Positions 1-9,014 of a stretch of DNA of 64,000 nucleotides are shown here, in pieces. The stretch is from JAUXFS01 sp963772635. Its GTDB lineage: Bacteria; Pseudomonadota; Alphaproteobacteria; Rhodospirillales; Defluviicoccaceae. A program made the position numbers and the translations under genes. Numbering within the stretch: position 1 is the first letter of the stretch; every line of letters starts with the position of its first letter. The DNA is taken from assembly GCA_963772635.1 (NCBI GenBank), contig CAVYYK010000041.1:1-64000 (forward strand). Direction: 5' to 3'. The notes under the pieces were generated by a model, which saw only the letters and a list, made by a program, of their open reading frames with translations, searched no databases and was not told the DNA's origin.

Positions 1-3
1 AGA

Positions 4-480
4 TCAAATGTTACCTACGACGGACATATCCCGTGTTAGCGACACCAGCGCGCGGCGATCGCTCGCGACCAGCTCCCCAATCTTTTCCCGGCGCTCCTCG
101 TCGCCGAGGAGGTCCATTACTTGAGGACGATAGGCCTGATCGACATCCTCCGGTGTGATCTCCTTACCTTGGTCCTCGGCGATGCGGTCGGCCCGGGCAC
201 CGAGAACGGTGGCGGCGGCCCGAGGACTGGAGAGAAGACAGCGGAGGAGCGCGATGGCGGCCCTGTGTCGAACCCTTTGCTGCGCCGCCCGCAGGTCCTT
301 GCCGGCTTCCACCGTCTCGCGGCAGTAGGCGAGCACGTCGAGAAACAGCTTTCGGTAGTCGGCCGAGAGCTCGTAGGTGATCTCGTCGGAAACCCGCTCC
401 GGGAAGGGTGTGTCGGCACCGAGCCATTTCTCGACGTCCTTTCGCCGGCGCTGGATCACGTGTGGCACCAGAGCCTTGCG
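4..480 (-). pseudogene. SNF2-type helicase remnant
   Basis: Reading on the minus strand from about 474 down to a stop at 4, the translation contains HVIQRRRKDVEKWL, then DTPFPERV and a stretch on the pattern LSADYRKLFLDVLAYCRETV. These resemble the linker between the two helicase lobes in large bacterial SNF2-like helicase-related proteins (about 1000 residues). No Walker A, DEAH box or second-lobe arginine motif is present. Upstream the open frame runs on only as the antisense of the Hsp20 gene, so no start is credible, and the frame stops before the second lobe. I read it as a fragment truncated at both ends. The family call rests on motif recall, so it is moderate. Confidence 0.55.
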
Positions 481-784
481 ACCGAGCGAAGCAGGTCCCG
501 GATGATCTTCAGAAATTGGTAATGCGCGCTGTAGCAATCTTGCTGCGCACGACAATGGTTCGGGCGGGATGTCGTTCGACAGGGGGTGAACCGGTTTGAA
601 GCCACAGGGAAATGACGCCGCCCTGGGCGCGAGATTGGATTCGAGCCTTGTTGCCGTTGACATTCGCCGTTTTCGATCCAAATTTGCAATGGTTTCCGAG
701 ATCACGAATGGTGCTCTCGGGCGGGTGCCTTCTTGACAGGGCCCGTGCCTGCGGACTCGCTCACAGAAAGAGGAGGACGAGTGA

Positions 785-1261
785 ATGACGCGAATGCCTG
801 CCTTCGGCAGCCCCCTTCTTCTCGGGTTCGACCATCTTGAGCGAATCCTCGACCACGTGTCGAAGGCTTCCGCCGAGGGGTATCCGCCATACAACATCGA
901 GCAGGTCGGCGACGACGCCCTGAGGATCACTCTTGCGGTGGCGGGGTTCGCGATCGAAGACCTGAGCGTCACGTTGGAGGACAACCAGTTGGTCATCCGC
1001 GGGCGCAAGAACGAGAACGAAGACGAGGCGGAGCGGATCTATCTGCACCGAGGGATCGCCGCCCGGCAGTTTCAACGGATGTTCGTGCTCGCCGACGGCA
1101 TCGAGGTGACCGGAGCCGATCTCGACAACGGCCTGTTGCACATCGACCTGGTCAGGCAGGTTCCGGAACCGGAAATCCGCACCGTCAATATCGTCAAGGG
1201 ATCGTCGGCGGGCAAGAAAAGGGACAAGCCGACGCGGACCATCGACGTCGCTCCGGAGTGA
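785..1261 (+). CDS. Hsp20/alpha-crystallin small heat shock protein
   Basis: A 158-residue small heat shock protein, an ATP-independent holdase that binds unfolding proteins in the cytoplasm. The N-terminus carries the IbpA-like stretch GYPPYNIEQVGDDALRITLA; the alpha-crystallin beta-sandwich continues through LAVAGF, the VIRGRKNE strand and DLDNGLLHIDLVRQVPEPE. The last 20 residues are basic. The ATG at 785 follows a strong ribosome site (AGAGGAGGA, 770-778). A DUF1150 gene follows at 1350, a pairing common in alphaproteobacteria. A second paralogue lies at 29101. CTTGAC near 732 might be a heat-shock -35 element, but no convincing -10 was found. Confidence 0.93.
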   Translation: MTRMPAFGSPLLLGFDHLERILDHVSKASAEGYPPYNIEQVGDDALRITLAVAGFAIEDLSVTLEDNQLVIRGRKNENEDEAERIYLHRGIAARQFQRMFVLADGIEVTGADLDNGLLHIDLVRQVPEPEIRTVNIVKGSSAGKKRDKPTRTIDVAPE

Positions 1262-1349
1262 CGACTTCGCTCGAGGAAGACCCCGCACCCGGGCCGCTCC
1301 CCTGGGCAGCCTTCATCCTCGGGTACAACGCTCTTCAACAAGGTTGGCA

Positions 1350-1595
1350 ATGAACCACGGACCGCAGGACACCAAGCACATGGATCGGATGATCGACCTT
1401 CACGCAATGACCAGTGGCGACTTTGCCGTCTTCGGCAACGGAGAAATCGCCTACATCAGGCAGGTCTCGGTCAACGGTGAGGACGCGTTCGCGGTGCATT
1501 CGGCCGACGGCCTCACCCTGGCGGTGATCACCGACCGTGACATCGCCGTTGCCGTGGTCCGTCAGAACGAATTGGAGCCCCTCAGCCTCCACTGA
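1350..1595 (+). CDS. DUF1150 family protein
   Basis: An 81-residue cytoplasmic protein with the DUF1150 pattern: a central stretch like GEIAYIRQVSVNGEDAFAVH followed by a C-terminal AITDRDIAVAVVRQNELEPL-type segment (here VITDRD). The molecular function of the family is unknown. It is repeatedly found directly after Hsp20 genes in alphaproteobacteria, as here (88 bases after the Hsp20 stop), so a stress role is inferred only from context. The ATG at 1350 is preferred; an in-frame TTG six bases earlier is possible. The gene converges on ptsN, with only 43 bases between the stops. Confidence 0.85.
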   Translation: MNHGPQDTKHMDRMIDLHAMTSGDFAVFGNGEIAYIRQVSVNGEDAFAVHSADGLTLAVITDRDIAVAVVRQNELEPLSLH

Positions 1596-1638
1596 CCGCC
1601 GCGGTCGACCTCGAGCGACGGTTGGTAGGAGCTTGGTA

Positions 1639-2103
1639 TCATGCCGCCCAGCTGGCGGTGGTGTCGACCAGCAAGGCGTAGAGCGCCTCCGGATCGTCGG
1701 TCCCACGCAATTTCTCGCAGGCGGTCTTGTCGCGCAACAGCCGGGAGACCCGCGCCAGCGCTTTCAGATGATCGGCGCCCGAAGACTCGGGCGCGAGCAG
1801 AAGGAAAATCAGATCCACCGGCCGGTCATCGATGGAATCGAAGTCGATGGGGTGCTCGAGGCGGGCAAACAACCCGTAAAGCCTGTCCAGAGCCGGCAGT
1901 TTTCCATGCGGGATGGCGATTCCGTTGCCGACGCCGGTGGTGCCCAGCCGCTCCCGTTTCATCAGCACCGAGAAGATGGCGCGTTCGGACTGGTCGGTAA
2001 TTTCGGCGGCGCGGCGGGCGAGGTCCTGCAGGGCCTGTTTCTTGCTGGTCGCCCGCAGTTTGGCGACCACACGATCGGGCTTGATCAGGTCGGAGATTTC
2101 CAT
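1639..2103 (-). CDS. ptsN: PTS IIA-like nitrogen regulatory protein PtsN
   Basis: A 154-residue EIIA(Ntr) protein, the final phosphoacceptor of the nitrogen PTS, which links nitrogen and carbon state to potassium transport and other regulation. The motif VGNGIAIPHGKLPAL holds the phosphorylated histidine; the preceding LGTTGVGNG loop and the later PVDLIFLLLAPE strand are typical. Length matches the family. It ends the minus-strand rpoN-hpf-ptsN run, 15 bases after hpf, the usual alphaproteobacterial order. No EI or NPr genes occur in this window. Confidence 0.95.
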   Translation of the reverse strand: MEISDLIKPDRVVAKLRATSKKQALQDLARRAAEITDQSERAIFSVLMKRERLGTTGVGNGIAIPHGKLPALDRLYGLFARLEHPIDFDSIDDRPVDLIFLLLAPESSGADHLKALARVSRLLRDKTACEKLRGTDDPEALYALLVDTTASWAA

Positions 2104-2118
2104 GATTTCCGTTGACCC

Positions 2119-2694
2119 TTAAGCCTTGCCTGTGTTTTCGGGGTCAATCCACCCGATGTTGCCATCGGGACGGCGATATACGACGTTGAGGTTGCCGTTG
2201 GCACGGTTGCGGAACATCAACGCCGGAGCGTCGGCCAGGTCCATGCGCATGACCGCCTCGCTGACGCTCAACGTGGCGATTTCCGTCGGCAACTCGGCGA
2301 TGATCGCCGGTTGACCTTGCTCGGGCAGCTCTTCCTCTTCGGTTTCCGCGGCGATGACGTACTGCTGTGCCGGGATGCTCTCTTCGCCGGATCGTCCCTT
2401 GTGGTGGTCGTTGAGCCGCCGTTTGTAACGTCTGAGCTGCTTGGCGATGCGTTCGGCGGCGGCATCGAACGCCGCGTAGGCGTCATCCGCATTGGCGTGG
2501 CCTTTCGCCTGCACGCCGCGGATCGGATGAACCGAGATGTCGGCACGGAACAAATGGGCCTCGCGCGAGATCGTCACCGTCGCGTCGTGCGCTTTGGAGA
2601 AATACTTGGCGACGGTGGTGGTGAGGTGCTCCTCGACGTGGCTGCGTAAGGCGCCGCCGACATCCAGTCGCTTACCGTTAATCGATATTTCCAT
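2119..2694 (-). CDS. hpf: Long-form ribosome hibernation promoting factor
   Basis: A 191-residue protein that dimerises and inactivates ribosomes in stationary phase. Residues 1-100 form the RaiA/YfiA domain (MEISINGKRLDVGGALRSHV), with HPIRGVQAKGHANADDAYAA in its second half. The C-terminal 60 residues, ending VYRRPDGNIGWIDPE, are the dimerisation tail that marks the long form. The ATG at 2694 is chosen over the TTG directly before it. It lies between rpoN and ptsN, with about 150 bases to rpoN that may hold its own promoter. Confidence 0.95.
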   Translation of the reverse strand: MEISINGKRLDVGGALRSHVEEHLTTTVAKYFSKAHDATVTISREAHLFRADISVHPIRGVQAKGHANADDAYAAFDAAAERIAKQLRRYKRRLNDHHKGRSGEESIPAQQYVIAAETEEEELPEQGQPAIIAELPTEIATLSVSEAVMRMDLADAPALMFRNRANGNLNVVYRRPDGNIGWIDPENTGKA

Positions 2695-2848
2695 CAAATA
2701 GACATCCTGACGCGGGGGCAGTCACGCCGTTGCGGTGAGCGCATCCTTTTCCCGAAGAAACGGGGTTGTGGCAACCGGTCTATATCCGCCGTTCGCTGCA
2801 TTCCGCGGCTGGTGAAGGCCGGGACCTTAGTTGCCCGTCAAATTCGTG

Positions 2849-4408
2849 TCAAGTATTCGGCCCGGCCCGTGCGAAAAGGGTCTCGCCTTTTTCCCGACGG
2901 CGGCGCACGGACGATGGAATTCCCATCGCTTCCCTATACTTGGCGACGGTTCGGCGGGCAATGTCGATGCCCTCCTCCTGGAGGGTTTCGGCGAGCGCGT
3001 CGTCCGACAGCACCGTCTTAGCCGTTTCCTTGTCGATCAACGCCTTGATCCGGTAGCGGACCGATTCGGCCGAGTGGGTATCACCGCCGTCGGAGCTGCC
3101 GATGGAGGTGGTGAAGAAGTACTTGAGCTCGTAGATTCCTCGCGGCGTGGCCATGAACTTGTTGGAGGTCACGCGGCTGACCGTGCTTTCGTGCATATCG
3201 ATGGCCTGCGCGATATCGCGCAGGATCAGTGGTCGCAGGCCCTGTATGCCGGCGACGAAGAACCCTTCCTGTTGACGGATGATTTCCGTGGCAACCTTGA
3301 GAATGGTGGTCGCCCGTTGGTGGAGGGACTTGACCAGCCAACTCGCGGACTGCAGGCATTCGTTGACGTATTGCCTTTCCCCCTTGTCGCGCACCTCTCG
3401 GCTGATCCGAGCGTAGTAGTGATTGTTGACCAGCACCCGTGGCAGGGTCTCGCTGTTGAGTTCGACGATCCAGCCGCTCCCGGACTGCGGCCGCATGAAA
3501 ATGTCGGGCGTGACCGGTTGGGAGACGTCATGATCAAAAGCCAACGCGGGCTTCGGGTTCAACGACTGGATCTCGGATACCATCGTGGCGAGCTTTTCCG
3601 GGGCGACGCCGCAGGCTTTGGTCAATGCCGACCAGTCGCGCCTGGCCAACATCTCCAGATTGGCGAGCAGGGCTTGCATCGGCCCGTCCAGGCGATCGCG
3701 ATCACGCAGTTGCAGGGCAAGGCACTCCGCCAGGCTGCGGGCGAAGATCCCGGGCGGATCGAACTGTTGCAGGCGCTGCAAGGTGGCTTCGATCCGCTCG
3801 ACGCTGCAGCCGAGAAACGCTGCAATCGGGGCGAAATCGTCGACGATGTAGCCGGCTTCGTCCAGTTGATCGATGAGGTGCGCGCCGATGATCCGATCCA
3901 CCGGGTCGTCGAAATCCATGACCAGTTGACCGGTGAGGTGCTCGCGCAGCGTCGGCCTCGCGGAAAGGGTGTTCTCGAAGCTGGTCTCGTAGTCGTCGAA
4001 ACTGCCACCGCGCCCCTGCCAGCCGCCTTCGCTCCCAGGGCTCGAGAACCCGGTTTCGCCGTCATCCGCCTGCGTCGGTTCGACGTCGTAGAGATTGTCG
4101 TAGCCGTCCATGTCCAGTGCGGCCCCGGGGTCCATCGGGGTGTCTCCGCCAACCGCGAGATCGACCGAACGGGGTTCTCCGGTTTCGTCGCGGTCGCCGC
4201 CGCCGTCCTCGGACGGCCGGGCTTCCGCACCGAACTCCTGGTTTGCGGACTCGTCGCGTTCGAGCAAGGGATTTTCCTCCAGCTGCTGCTCCACATACCT
4301 CGCAAGCTCGATGTTGGAGAGTTGCAGCAGCTTGATCGCCTGCTGCAATTGAGGAGTCATCACAAGCGCCTGCGTCTGGCGCAGGTCGAGGCGGGTCGTC
4401 AGCGCCAT
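2849..4408 (-). CDS. rpoN: RNA polymerase sigma-54 factor
   Basis: A 519-residue sigma-54, which directs polymerase to -24/-12 promoters under AAA+ activators. Region I is at the N-terminus (LRQTQALVMTPQLQQAIKLL) with the ENPLLE motif. An acidic, low-complexity region II follows (about 50-130), then the core-binding domain. The DNA-binding end has an HTH (DIAQAIDMHESTVSRVTSNK) and the RpoN box ARRTVAKYREAMGIPSSVRR. The gene follows lptB by 12 bases. A likely target, the urea operon promoter at 40062, is in this window. Confidence 0.98.
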   Translation of the reverse strand: MALTTRLDLRQTQALVMTPQLQQAIKLLQLSNIELARYVEQQLEENPLLERDESANQEFGAEARPSEDGGGDRDETGEPRSVDLAVGGDTPMDPGAALDMDGYDNLYDVEPTQADDGETGFSSPGSEGGWQGRGGSFDDYETSFENTLSARPTLREHLTGQLVMDFDDPVDRIIGAHLIDQLDEAGYIVDDFAPIAAFLGCSVERIEATLQRLQQFDPPGIFARSLAECLALQLRDRDRLDGPMQALLANLEMLARRDWSALTKACGVAPEKLATMVSEIQSLNPKPALAFDHDVSQPVTPDIFMRPQSGSGWIVELNSETLPRVLVNNHYYARISREVRDKGERQYVNECLQSASWLVKSLHQRATTILKVATEIIRQQEGFFVAGIQGLRPLILRDIAQAIDMHESTVSRVTSNKFMATPRGIYELKYFFTTSIGSSDGGDTHSAESVRYRIKALIDKETAKTVLSDDALAETLQEEGIDIARRTVAKYREAMGIPSSVRRRREKGETLFARAGPNT

Positions 4409-4420
4409 GCCGGATTCCGT

Positions 4421-5224
4421 TTAGAGACTGAACCGTTCACCCAGGTATACGCGGCGTACGTCCTCGTTGCCGACGATGTCGGAAGGTGTTCCCTCCGTCA
4501 ACATCATCCCATCATTGATGATGTAAGCACGGTCTATCACGTCCAAGGTTTCCCGAACGTTATGATCCGTGATCAGCACGCCGATACCGCGGTCTTTGAG
4601 GTGAACGACCAGATCGCGGATGTCGCCCAGGGCGATGGGGTCGATGCCGGCGAAAGGTTCGTCGAGGAAAACGAAGTGTGGATGGGTCGCGAGCGCACGG
4701 GCAATTTCGACCCGTCGCCGCTCGCCGCCGGAGAGCGCCAGCGATTGGGTCCGGCGCAGATGGGTGATCGAAAACTCGGCCAGCAACGCGTCGAGAATGG
4801 TCTCGCGCCGCGCCCGGTTCTTTTCCGCGCCCTCGAGGACGGCGCGGATGTTGTTCTCTACCGTAAGTCCCCGAAATATGGACGGTTCCTGGGGCAAATA
4901 GCTGATTCCAAGCTGTGCCCGTCGATACATCGGCACGCCCGTGACGTCCTGGCCATTGAGGATGATGCTTCCCTGGTCCGGCGCTATCAGCCCTGTGATC
5001 ATGTAAAAACAGGTAGTTTTGCCGGCGCCGTTGGGACCCAACAGTCCAACCACCTCACCCCGTTGCAGGGACAGGTTGACGCCCTGCACGACCGACCTCT
5101 TGTTGTAGCGTTTGCCAAGATTGACCGCGAATAGGCCGCGATCGCTGGCGACAAGCCTCGGCTTCTGGCTTTGGTGGCTCACGCGTTCCGGTTCGCCGCC
5201 GGTGGGTTCGGGGGTCACATCCAT
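4421..5224 (-). CDS. lptB: LPS export ABC transporter ATPase LptB
   Basis: A 267-residue cytoplasmic ATPase that powers extraction of lipopolysaccharide from the inner membrane by LptFG. Visible motifs are Walker A (GLLGPNGAGKTT), the Q-loop at SYLPQEPSIF, signature LSGGERRRVEIARALA, Walker B HFVFLDEPFAGIDP and the switch histidine in VLITDHN. An N-terminal extension of about 30 residues precedes the conserved core. It sits between lptA and rpoN, 34 bases after lptA. lptFG are not in the window. Confidence 0.97.
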   Translation of the reverse strand: MDVTPEPTGGEPERVSHQSQKPRLVASDRGLFAVNLGKRYNKRSVVQGVNLSLQRGEVVGLLGPNGAGKTTCFYMITGLIAPDQGSIILNGQDVTGVPMYRRAQLGISYLPQEPSIFRGLTVENNIRAVLEGAEKNRARRETILDALLAEFSITHLRRTQSLALSGGERRRVEIARALATHPHFVFLDEPFAGIDPIALGDIRDLVVHLKDRGIGVLITDHNVRETLDVIDRAYIINDGMMLTEGTPSDIVGNEDVRRVYLGERFSL

Positions 5225-5258
5225 GACTCAAATCGAAGGTTCACCCGCCGGGGGCGGG

Positions 5259-6086
5259 TCATTTCTTGCCAGCGGCTTCGGGCACAATCAACCCTTGTAC
5301 ACGGGGCGCACCGGAAGCCCCTTGCCTGCAGCCATGGATTTTGCTCACACCGGCTTTCATGTCGATCTCCGCGGTACATCCGTTCACCTGGTTGGCACCG
5401 CGAGTGATCTTAACCGATCCGACCAGCGTGGCGATACCGCTTTCAATGTTGTAGACGCCACGATTCGCCCTCAACACCTCATCGGGAGTGATGACCCGAA
5501 CGTTTTCGGACGCCTCCACCCGCGTCAGACGCGACCGGCCGTCCGCGCCCCGTTCGAAAAAAGCGGTCAGCGATTCAGCGTTCAACCGGTTGTCGCCCTG
5601 GATCGCGGACGCGTTCCCTTGCGCGACAAGCATCTGTTTCTTGGGCCAGAACTCGATCTGCCGGTCGGCGGTGATTTCGTTCTCCGCGGTAATCAGACGG
5701 ATGTGCTCGCCACCGCTCAACACGACAACCGCGTTGTCGACATCATAGACGCCCTTTTCGGCATAAGCCGTTTCCGTCGGGGTCGCGATTCGGACGTTGC
5801 CGTCCGCTTCCAGGCGCCAGATCTCGGTGTTTCCGTCGGCTCGCTCGCGATAGTGGGCGCTCAGCACGTCGGCCTTCACGTCCAGATCACCGCGCACCGC
5901 ATGGGCGTTACCAATGGCTTTTATGATCTTGTTGCTTCTTTGCCACTCGATTCCATTCTCGGCCTGGACATCGATCGGCGGTTTGGTCTTGTCGCCGCCA
6001 ACGCTCAGATTCTGGCCGGGTGACGGGCAAGGCCATAGAACCATTGCCAGCAAGAGGAGGGCGGGGAGGGTTGCGAACTTGGTCAT
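5259..6086 (-). CDS. lptA: Lipopolysaccharide transport periplasmic protein LptA
   Basis: A 275-residue periplasmic OstA-family protein that bridges LptC and LptD as a beta-jellyroll channel for LPS. It starts with a Sec signal peptide (MTKFATLPALLLLAMVLWP) cut near CPSPGQ. The body repeats OstA-type strand pairs: IDVQAENGIEWQRSNKIIKA, then GNAHAVRGDLDVKADVLSAHY, with a second copy around NASAIQGDNRLNAESLTAFF. The family is poorly conserved and this copy is longer than in E. coli, but the place between lptC and lptB is diagnostic. Confidence 0.93.
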   Translation of the reverse strand: MTKFATLPALLLLAMVLWPCPSPGQNLSVGGDKTKPPIDVQAENGIEWQRSNKIIKAIGNAHAVRGDLDVKADVLSAHYRERADGNTEIWRLEADGNVRIATPTETAYAEKGVYDVDNAVVVLSGGEHIRLITAENEITADRQIEFWPKKQMLVAQGNASAIQGDNRLNAESLTAFFERGADGRSRLTRVEASENVRVITPDEVLRANRGVYNIESGIATLVGSVKITRGANQVNGCTAEIDMKAGVSKIHGCRQGASGAPRVQGLIVPEAAGKK

Positions 6087-6099
6087 TGCGAATGCGTTA

Positions 6100-6822
6100 C
6101 TATGGCGCGGTCAGAGCCCCGGGGTAGACGCGCATCTTGGCTTGGCCCTCGAACAAAACCGTGCGCCCCTCGTCGATCACCTTGAAGCCCTCCGCCGAAA
6201 GCTGGCCGAACGGCCCTTGGGCTTCGACAGGCTTCGAGCCCGAGGCGGTGCCGGCCTTGAGGTCGATGAACGCCTCGGTGGTACGGAACTGATAGCCGTC
6301 GTCGTGAAACAAGGTGACCGCGCCGGTCAGACCCAAGCTCCCGCCTTCGCGATCGTAGAGCCCATTATCGGCCGTCAACGCCACCCAAGCGCCGCCGGTC
6401 AGGGTGATGTCCGCCTCGGGCGTCTCCAGTTGCATTATGTTTCCCTCGGGATCGACATAGGAGACCGTCTCGGCGGTGATCGAGAACGGCTGGCCCTTGC
6501 GGTCCACGCCGACGTAACGGGCACGGATCATCGCGTGCTCATCGTCTCCGAACTCACGGAGCACGGCGGAGCCGAGGCGAAATCGATCGATGCTCGGCCG
6601 CACGTGTGACCAGAATACGACCAGCGCTACCATCGCGATCGCCGCCGTGGGCAGCAGATATTTCAGGATGATGACGAAACGTGTGTAGGCGCGGGAATGA
6701 ATGCGCGGAGCAGCGTACTCGGAGTCTATCCAATCGCGGTTCTTTGACCGGCGGAGGCGTCGCCGTTTGCTCCTTATTCTCACGCTTGGACTCAATCCGT
6801 CTTGGCGTTCCGCCTTCAACAC
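6100..6822 (-). CDS. lptC: LPS export protein LptC
   Basis: A 240-residue bitopic inner-membrane protein that passes LPS from LptBFG to LptA. A basic cytoplasmic head (RSKRRRLRRSK) precedes one membrane segment near residues 50-72 (FVIILKYLLPTAAIAMVALV), followed by a periplasmic jellyroll with GQPFSITAETVSYVDPEGN and the LTADNGLYDREGGSLGLTG strands. The start is the GTG at 6822, ten bases after the kdsD stop. lptA follows 13 bases after its stop, so kdsD-lptC-lptA-lptB is probably one transcript. Confidence 0.93.
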   Translation of the reverse strand: MLKAERQDGLSPSVRIRSKRRRLRRSKNRDWIDSEYAAPRIHSRAYTRFVIILKYLLPTAAIAMVALVVFWSHVRPSIDRFRLGSAVLREFGDDEHAMIRARYVGVDRKGQPFSITAETVSYVDPEGNIMQLETPEADITLTGGAWVALTADNGLYDREGGSLGLTGAVTLFHDDGYQFRTTEAFIDLKAGTASGSKPVEAQGPFGQLSAEGFKVIDEGRTVLFEGQAKMRVYPGALTAP

Positions 6823-6832
6823 TTGCCCGCCC

Positions 6833-7822
6833 CTAGTCCACTCCCGCCCGGAGGCAGTCGTGGATGTGAATGATACCGACCGGACGTTCGTCCTCGACCA
6901 CGAACAGCGTGGTGATGGCCCGCGCGTTCATGAATCCGAGCGCTTCGCTGGCCAGGGTGTCGGGACGAACGCTCAACGGATTCGCCGTCATTACTTCTTC
7001 GGTCTCGAGGCTCAGAAGATTTCCGCTCATGTGGCGACGCAGGTCGCCGTCGGTGACGATCCCCTTGAGGCGGCCGTCGTTGTCGACAATACCGACGCAA
7101 CCGAAGCTTTTCGACGTCATCGTCAGCAAAGCGTCGGCCATTGAACGGTCGCCGCCGATAAGCGGCACCTCGTCGCCCGTGTGCATGACGCTGGAAACAC
7201 GAAGCAGCAGGCGCCCCAATTTGCCACCGGGGTGCAGGAGGTGGAAATCATCGGCCGAGAACCCCTTGCGTTCCAGCATCGCCACGGCGAGGGCGTCGCC
7301 GAGGGCGAGCATCACGGTGGTCGATGTGGTCGGCGCCAGGCCCATCGGGCATGCTTCCGGGGTGCTCGGCAAGACCAGCGCCACGTCCGCGGCCACGGCC
7401 AAGGTGCTGTTGGCGCGACCGGTGAGGGCGATCAGCGGGATCTTGAACCGCCTCGTGTAGGTCACCAGGTCGGCCAGTTCCGAGGTCTCTCCGGAATTGG
7501 ACAGGGCGATGACCACGTCGTCGTCGGTGATCATGCCGAGATCGCCATGGCTGGCCTCGGCCGGGTGGACGAACACCGCGGGGGTTCCGGTGGAGGCGAG
7601 GGTGGAGGCGATCTTGTTGGCGATGTGACCGCTCTTGCCCATGCCGGTGACGATCACGCGATCGGTCATCTGCTCCATCAGATCGAGGGCCTGGGAGAAG
7701 GATTCGTCGAGGCTTTCGGCGAGGGCCTCGATCCCTTCCGCCTCCAGCGTCAACACCCGCTTGGCGGACATCAGGCCGCCATGAGTTCTGTTCGTGAGCG
7801 AAGCTGCCGTTGCCTTGGTCAC
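6833..7822 (-). CDS. kdsD: Arabinose-5-phosphate isomerase
   Basis: Converts ribulose 5-phosphate to arabinose 5-phosphate, the first step of Kdo synthesis for LPS. The N-terminal SIS domain shows VIVTGMGKSGHIANKIASTL and IALSNSGETSEL; the motif HPGGKLGRLL joins it to two CBS domains (about 200-329). I place the start at GTG 7822 (329 residues), preceded on the minus strand by AGGGAAAAGGA. The frame stays open upstream to 7966 without family similarity, and an internal ATG at 7771 is the alternative. It heads the lptCAB run, coupling Kdo supply to LPS export. Confidence 0.93.
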   Translation of the reverse strand: MTKATAASLTNRTHGGLMSAKRVLTLEAEGIEALAESLDESFSQALDLMEQMTDRVIVTGMGKSGHIANKIASTLASTGTPAVFVHPAEASHGDLGMITDDDVVIALSNSGETSELADLVTYTRRFKIPLIALTGRANSTLAVAADVALVLPSTPEACPMGLAPTTSTTVMLALGDALAVAMLERKGFSADDFHLLHPGGKLGRLLLRVSSVMHTGDEVPLIGGDRSMADALLTMTSKSFGCVGIVDNDGRLKGIVTDGDLRRHMSGNLLSLETEEVMTANPLSVRPDTLASEALGFMNARAITTLFVVEDERPVGIIHIHDCLRAGVD

Positions 7823-8032
7823 ATTCTGATCCTTTTCCCTCAAATTCGAGACCGATGCTCGGAATCTCAGCTTTGGGTAAATCCCCTGTCGAGGTCTTTG
7901 ACCCTGATCAAGCTCCAACTCGGACGGATGGCACGGCACCCCAAAAGTATGGTGGTGGGGGAACAACGGGTCAACACAATCACATCTTTCAGCCGCTCGA
8001 CCGGCCGATGCGATGGTTCTCCAGCCCGACTC

Positions 8033-8680
8033 TCAGTGCGAAAAGATGTCCTCGTCCTCCCATCCCTGCAGGTCCAGTCGGACGCGGTCGGCGAGGAAGC
8101 GGAAGCACGCTTCGGCCAAGTCGGCACGGCCCTCCCGGACAAGCATCTCGTTCAGCTTGCCGCGAAGCCTGTGCAGATGGAGCACGTCGTTGGCGGCGTA
8201 TTTCAGCTGCTCGTCGGTCAGGGAGGATGCACCCCAGTCCGAACACTGCTGTTCCTTTTCCAGCTCGACGCCAAGGAGTTGGTGGCACAGATCCTTGAGC
8301 CCGTGGCGGTCCGTATAGGTGCGGACCAGTTTGGAGGCGATCTTGGTGCAATAGATCGGGCTGCAGGTCACGCCCAGATGGCGCTGAAGCACGGCGACGT
8401 CGAACCGGGCGTAGTGGAAAAGCTTGGTCACCGTTTCGTCGGCGAGCAGCGCACGAAGGTTGGGAGCATCATAGGCGCCACCCCGATCTGCGGTGATGGG
8501 CCCGGCCGGAAATTGCACCATGTGGCAGACGCCGTCCCCCGCCGACATTTGAACCAGGCACAGGCGGTCGCGATGGAGGTGGAGCCCGGTTGTCTCGGTA
8601 TCGATCGCGACGCAATCGCCGAAGTCGACGTCGTCCGGGAGATCGCCCTTGTGGAGCTCGATGGAGACGCCGTCAGATAT
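8033..8680 (-). CDS. rnd: RNase D-like 3'-5' exonuclease lacking a canonical start codon
   Basis: A DEDDy-type 3'-5' exonuclease of the short family (about 205 residues, without HRDC domains). All three exonuclease motifs are seen: AIDTETTG (I), HYARFDVAVL (II) and YAANDVLHLHRL (III). The first ATG in frame is at 8548, which would delete motif I, so translation must begin earlier. The open stretch upstream reads ISDGVSIELHKGDLPDDV and begins after a stop, with no ATG, GTG or TTG. Candidate starts are ATA at 8680, ATC at 8662, or GTC at 8668, where relatives have Met before the SIELHKGDLP-like motif. The span given runs to the ATA. Confidence 0.8.
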   Translation of the reverse strand: MSDGVSIELHKGDLPDDVDFGDCVAIDTETTGLHLHRDRLCLVQMSAGDGVCHMVQFPAGPITADRGGAYDAPNLRALLADETVTKLFHYARFDVAVLQRHLGVTCSPIYCTKIASKLVRTYTDRHGLKDLCHQLLGVELEKEQQCSDWGASSLTDEQLKYAANDVLHLHRLRGKLNEMLVREGRADLAEACFRFLADRVRLDLQGWEDEDIFSH

Positions 8681-8724
8681 TCACTCCGCCCCGCTCCCGC
8701 CTTGGCTTTCATACTCGTGAAAAA

Positions 8725-8811
8725 TGGTGCCCAGGAGAAGACTCGAACTTCCACGACCTTTCGGCCACAGGTACCTGAAACCTGCGCGTCTACCAATTCC
8801 GCCACCTGGGC
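8725..8811 (-). tRNA. tRNA-Leu(CAG)
   Basis: An 87-base minus-strand tRNA with encoded CCA. The acceptor GCCCAGG (from 8811) pairs with CCTGGGC before ACCA. The D-arm is GGCGGAATTGGTAGACGC, the anticodon loop TTCAGGT gives CAG for leucine CUG codons, a long variable arm follows (typical of Leu), and the T-arm holds GTTCGAGTC. It lies between rnd and the divergent NDUFA9-like gene. Confidence 0.96.
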
Positions 8812-9014
8812 AACCGGGAACAGGGGCGCGCCGCTGTCCGGTACTCTCGACACTGGTAGAACCGCCGACCCCGCGATGTCAACCGAGTATCGGCCCGGCA
8901 AGCGCGGCCGCTTCACCAAGGTTGACGGCGAACCCCATGTACGATAAGCGCGGCGGTTCAGGGGTGAGACGGAGTCCGAGGATGCCGTCAGGTCAAAACG
9001 GAAGGGAGAAGTCC

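Noticed and set aside
785..1261. Long minus-strand frame continuing the helicase remnant through the Hsp20 gene
   Set aside because: It is antisense to a clearly conserved Hsp20 gene with a good ribosome site.
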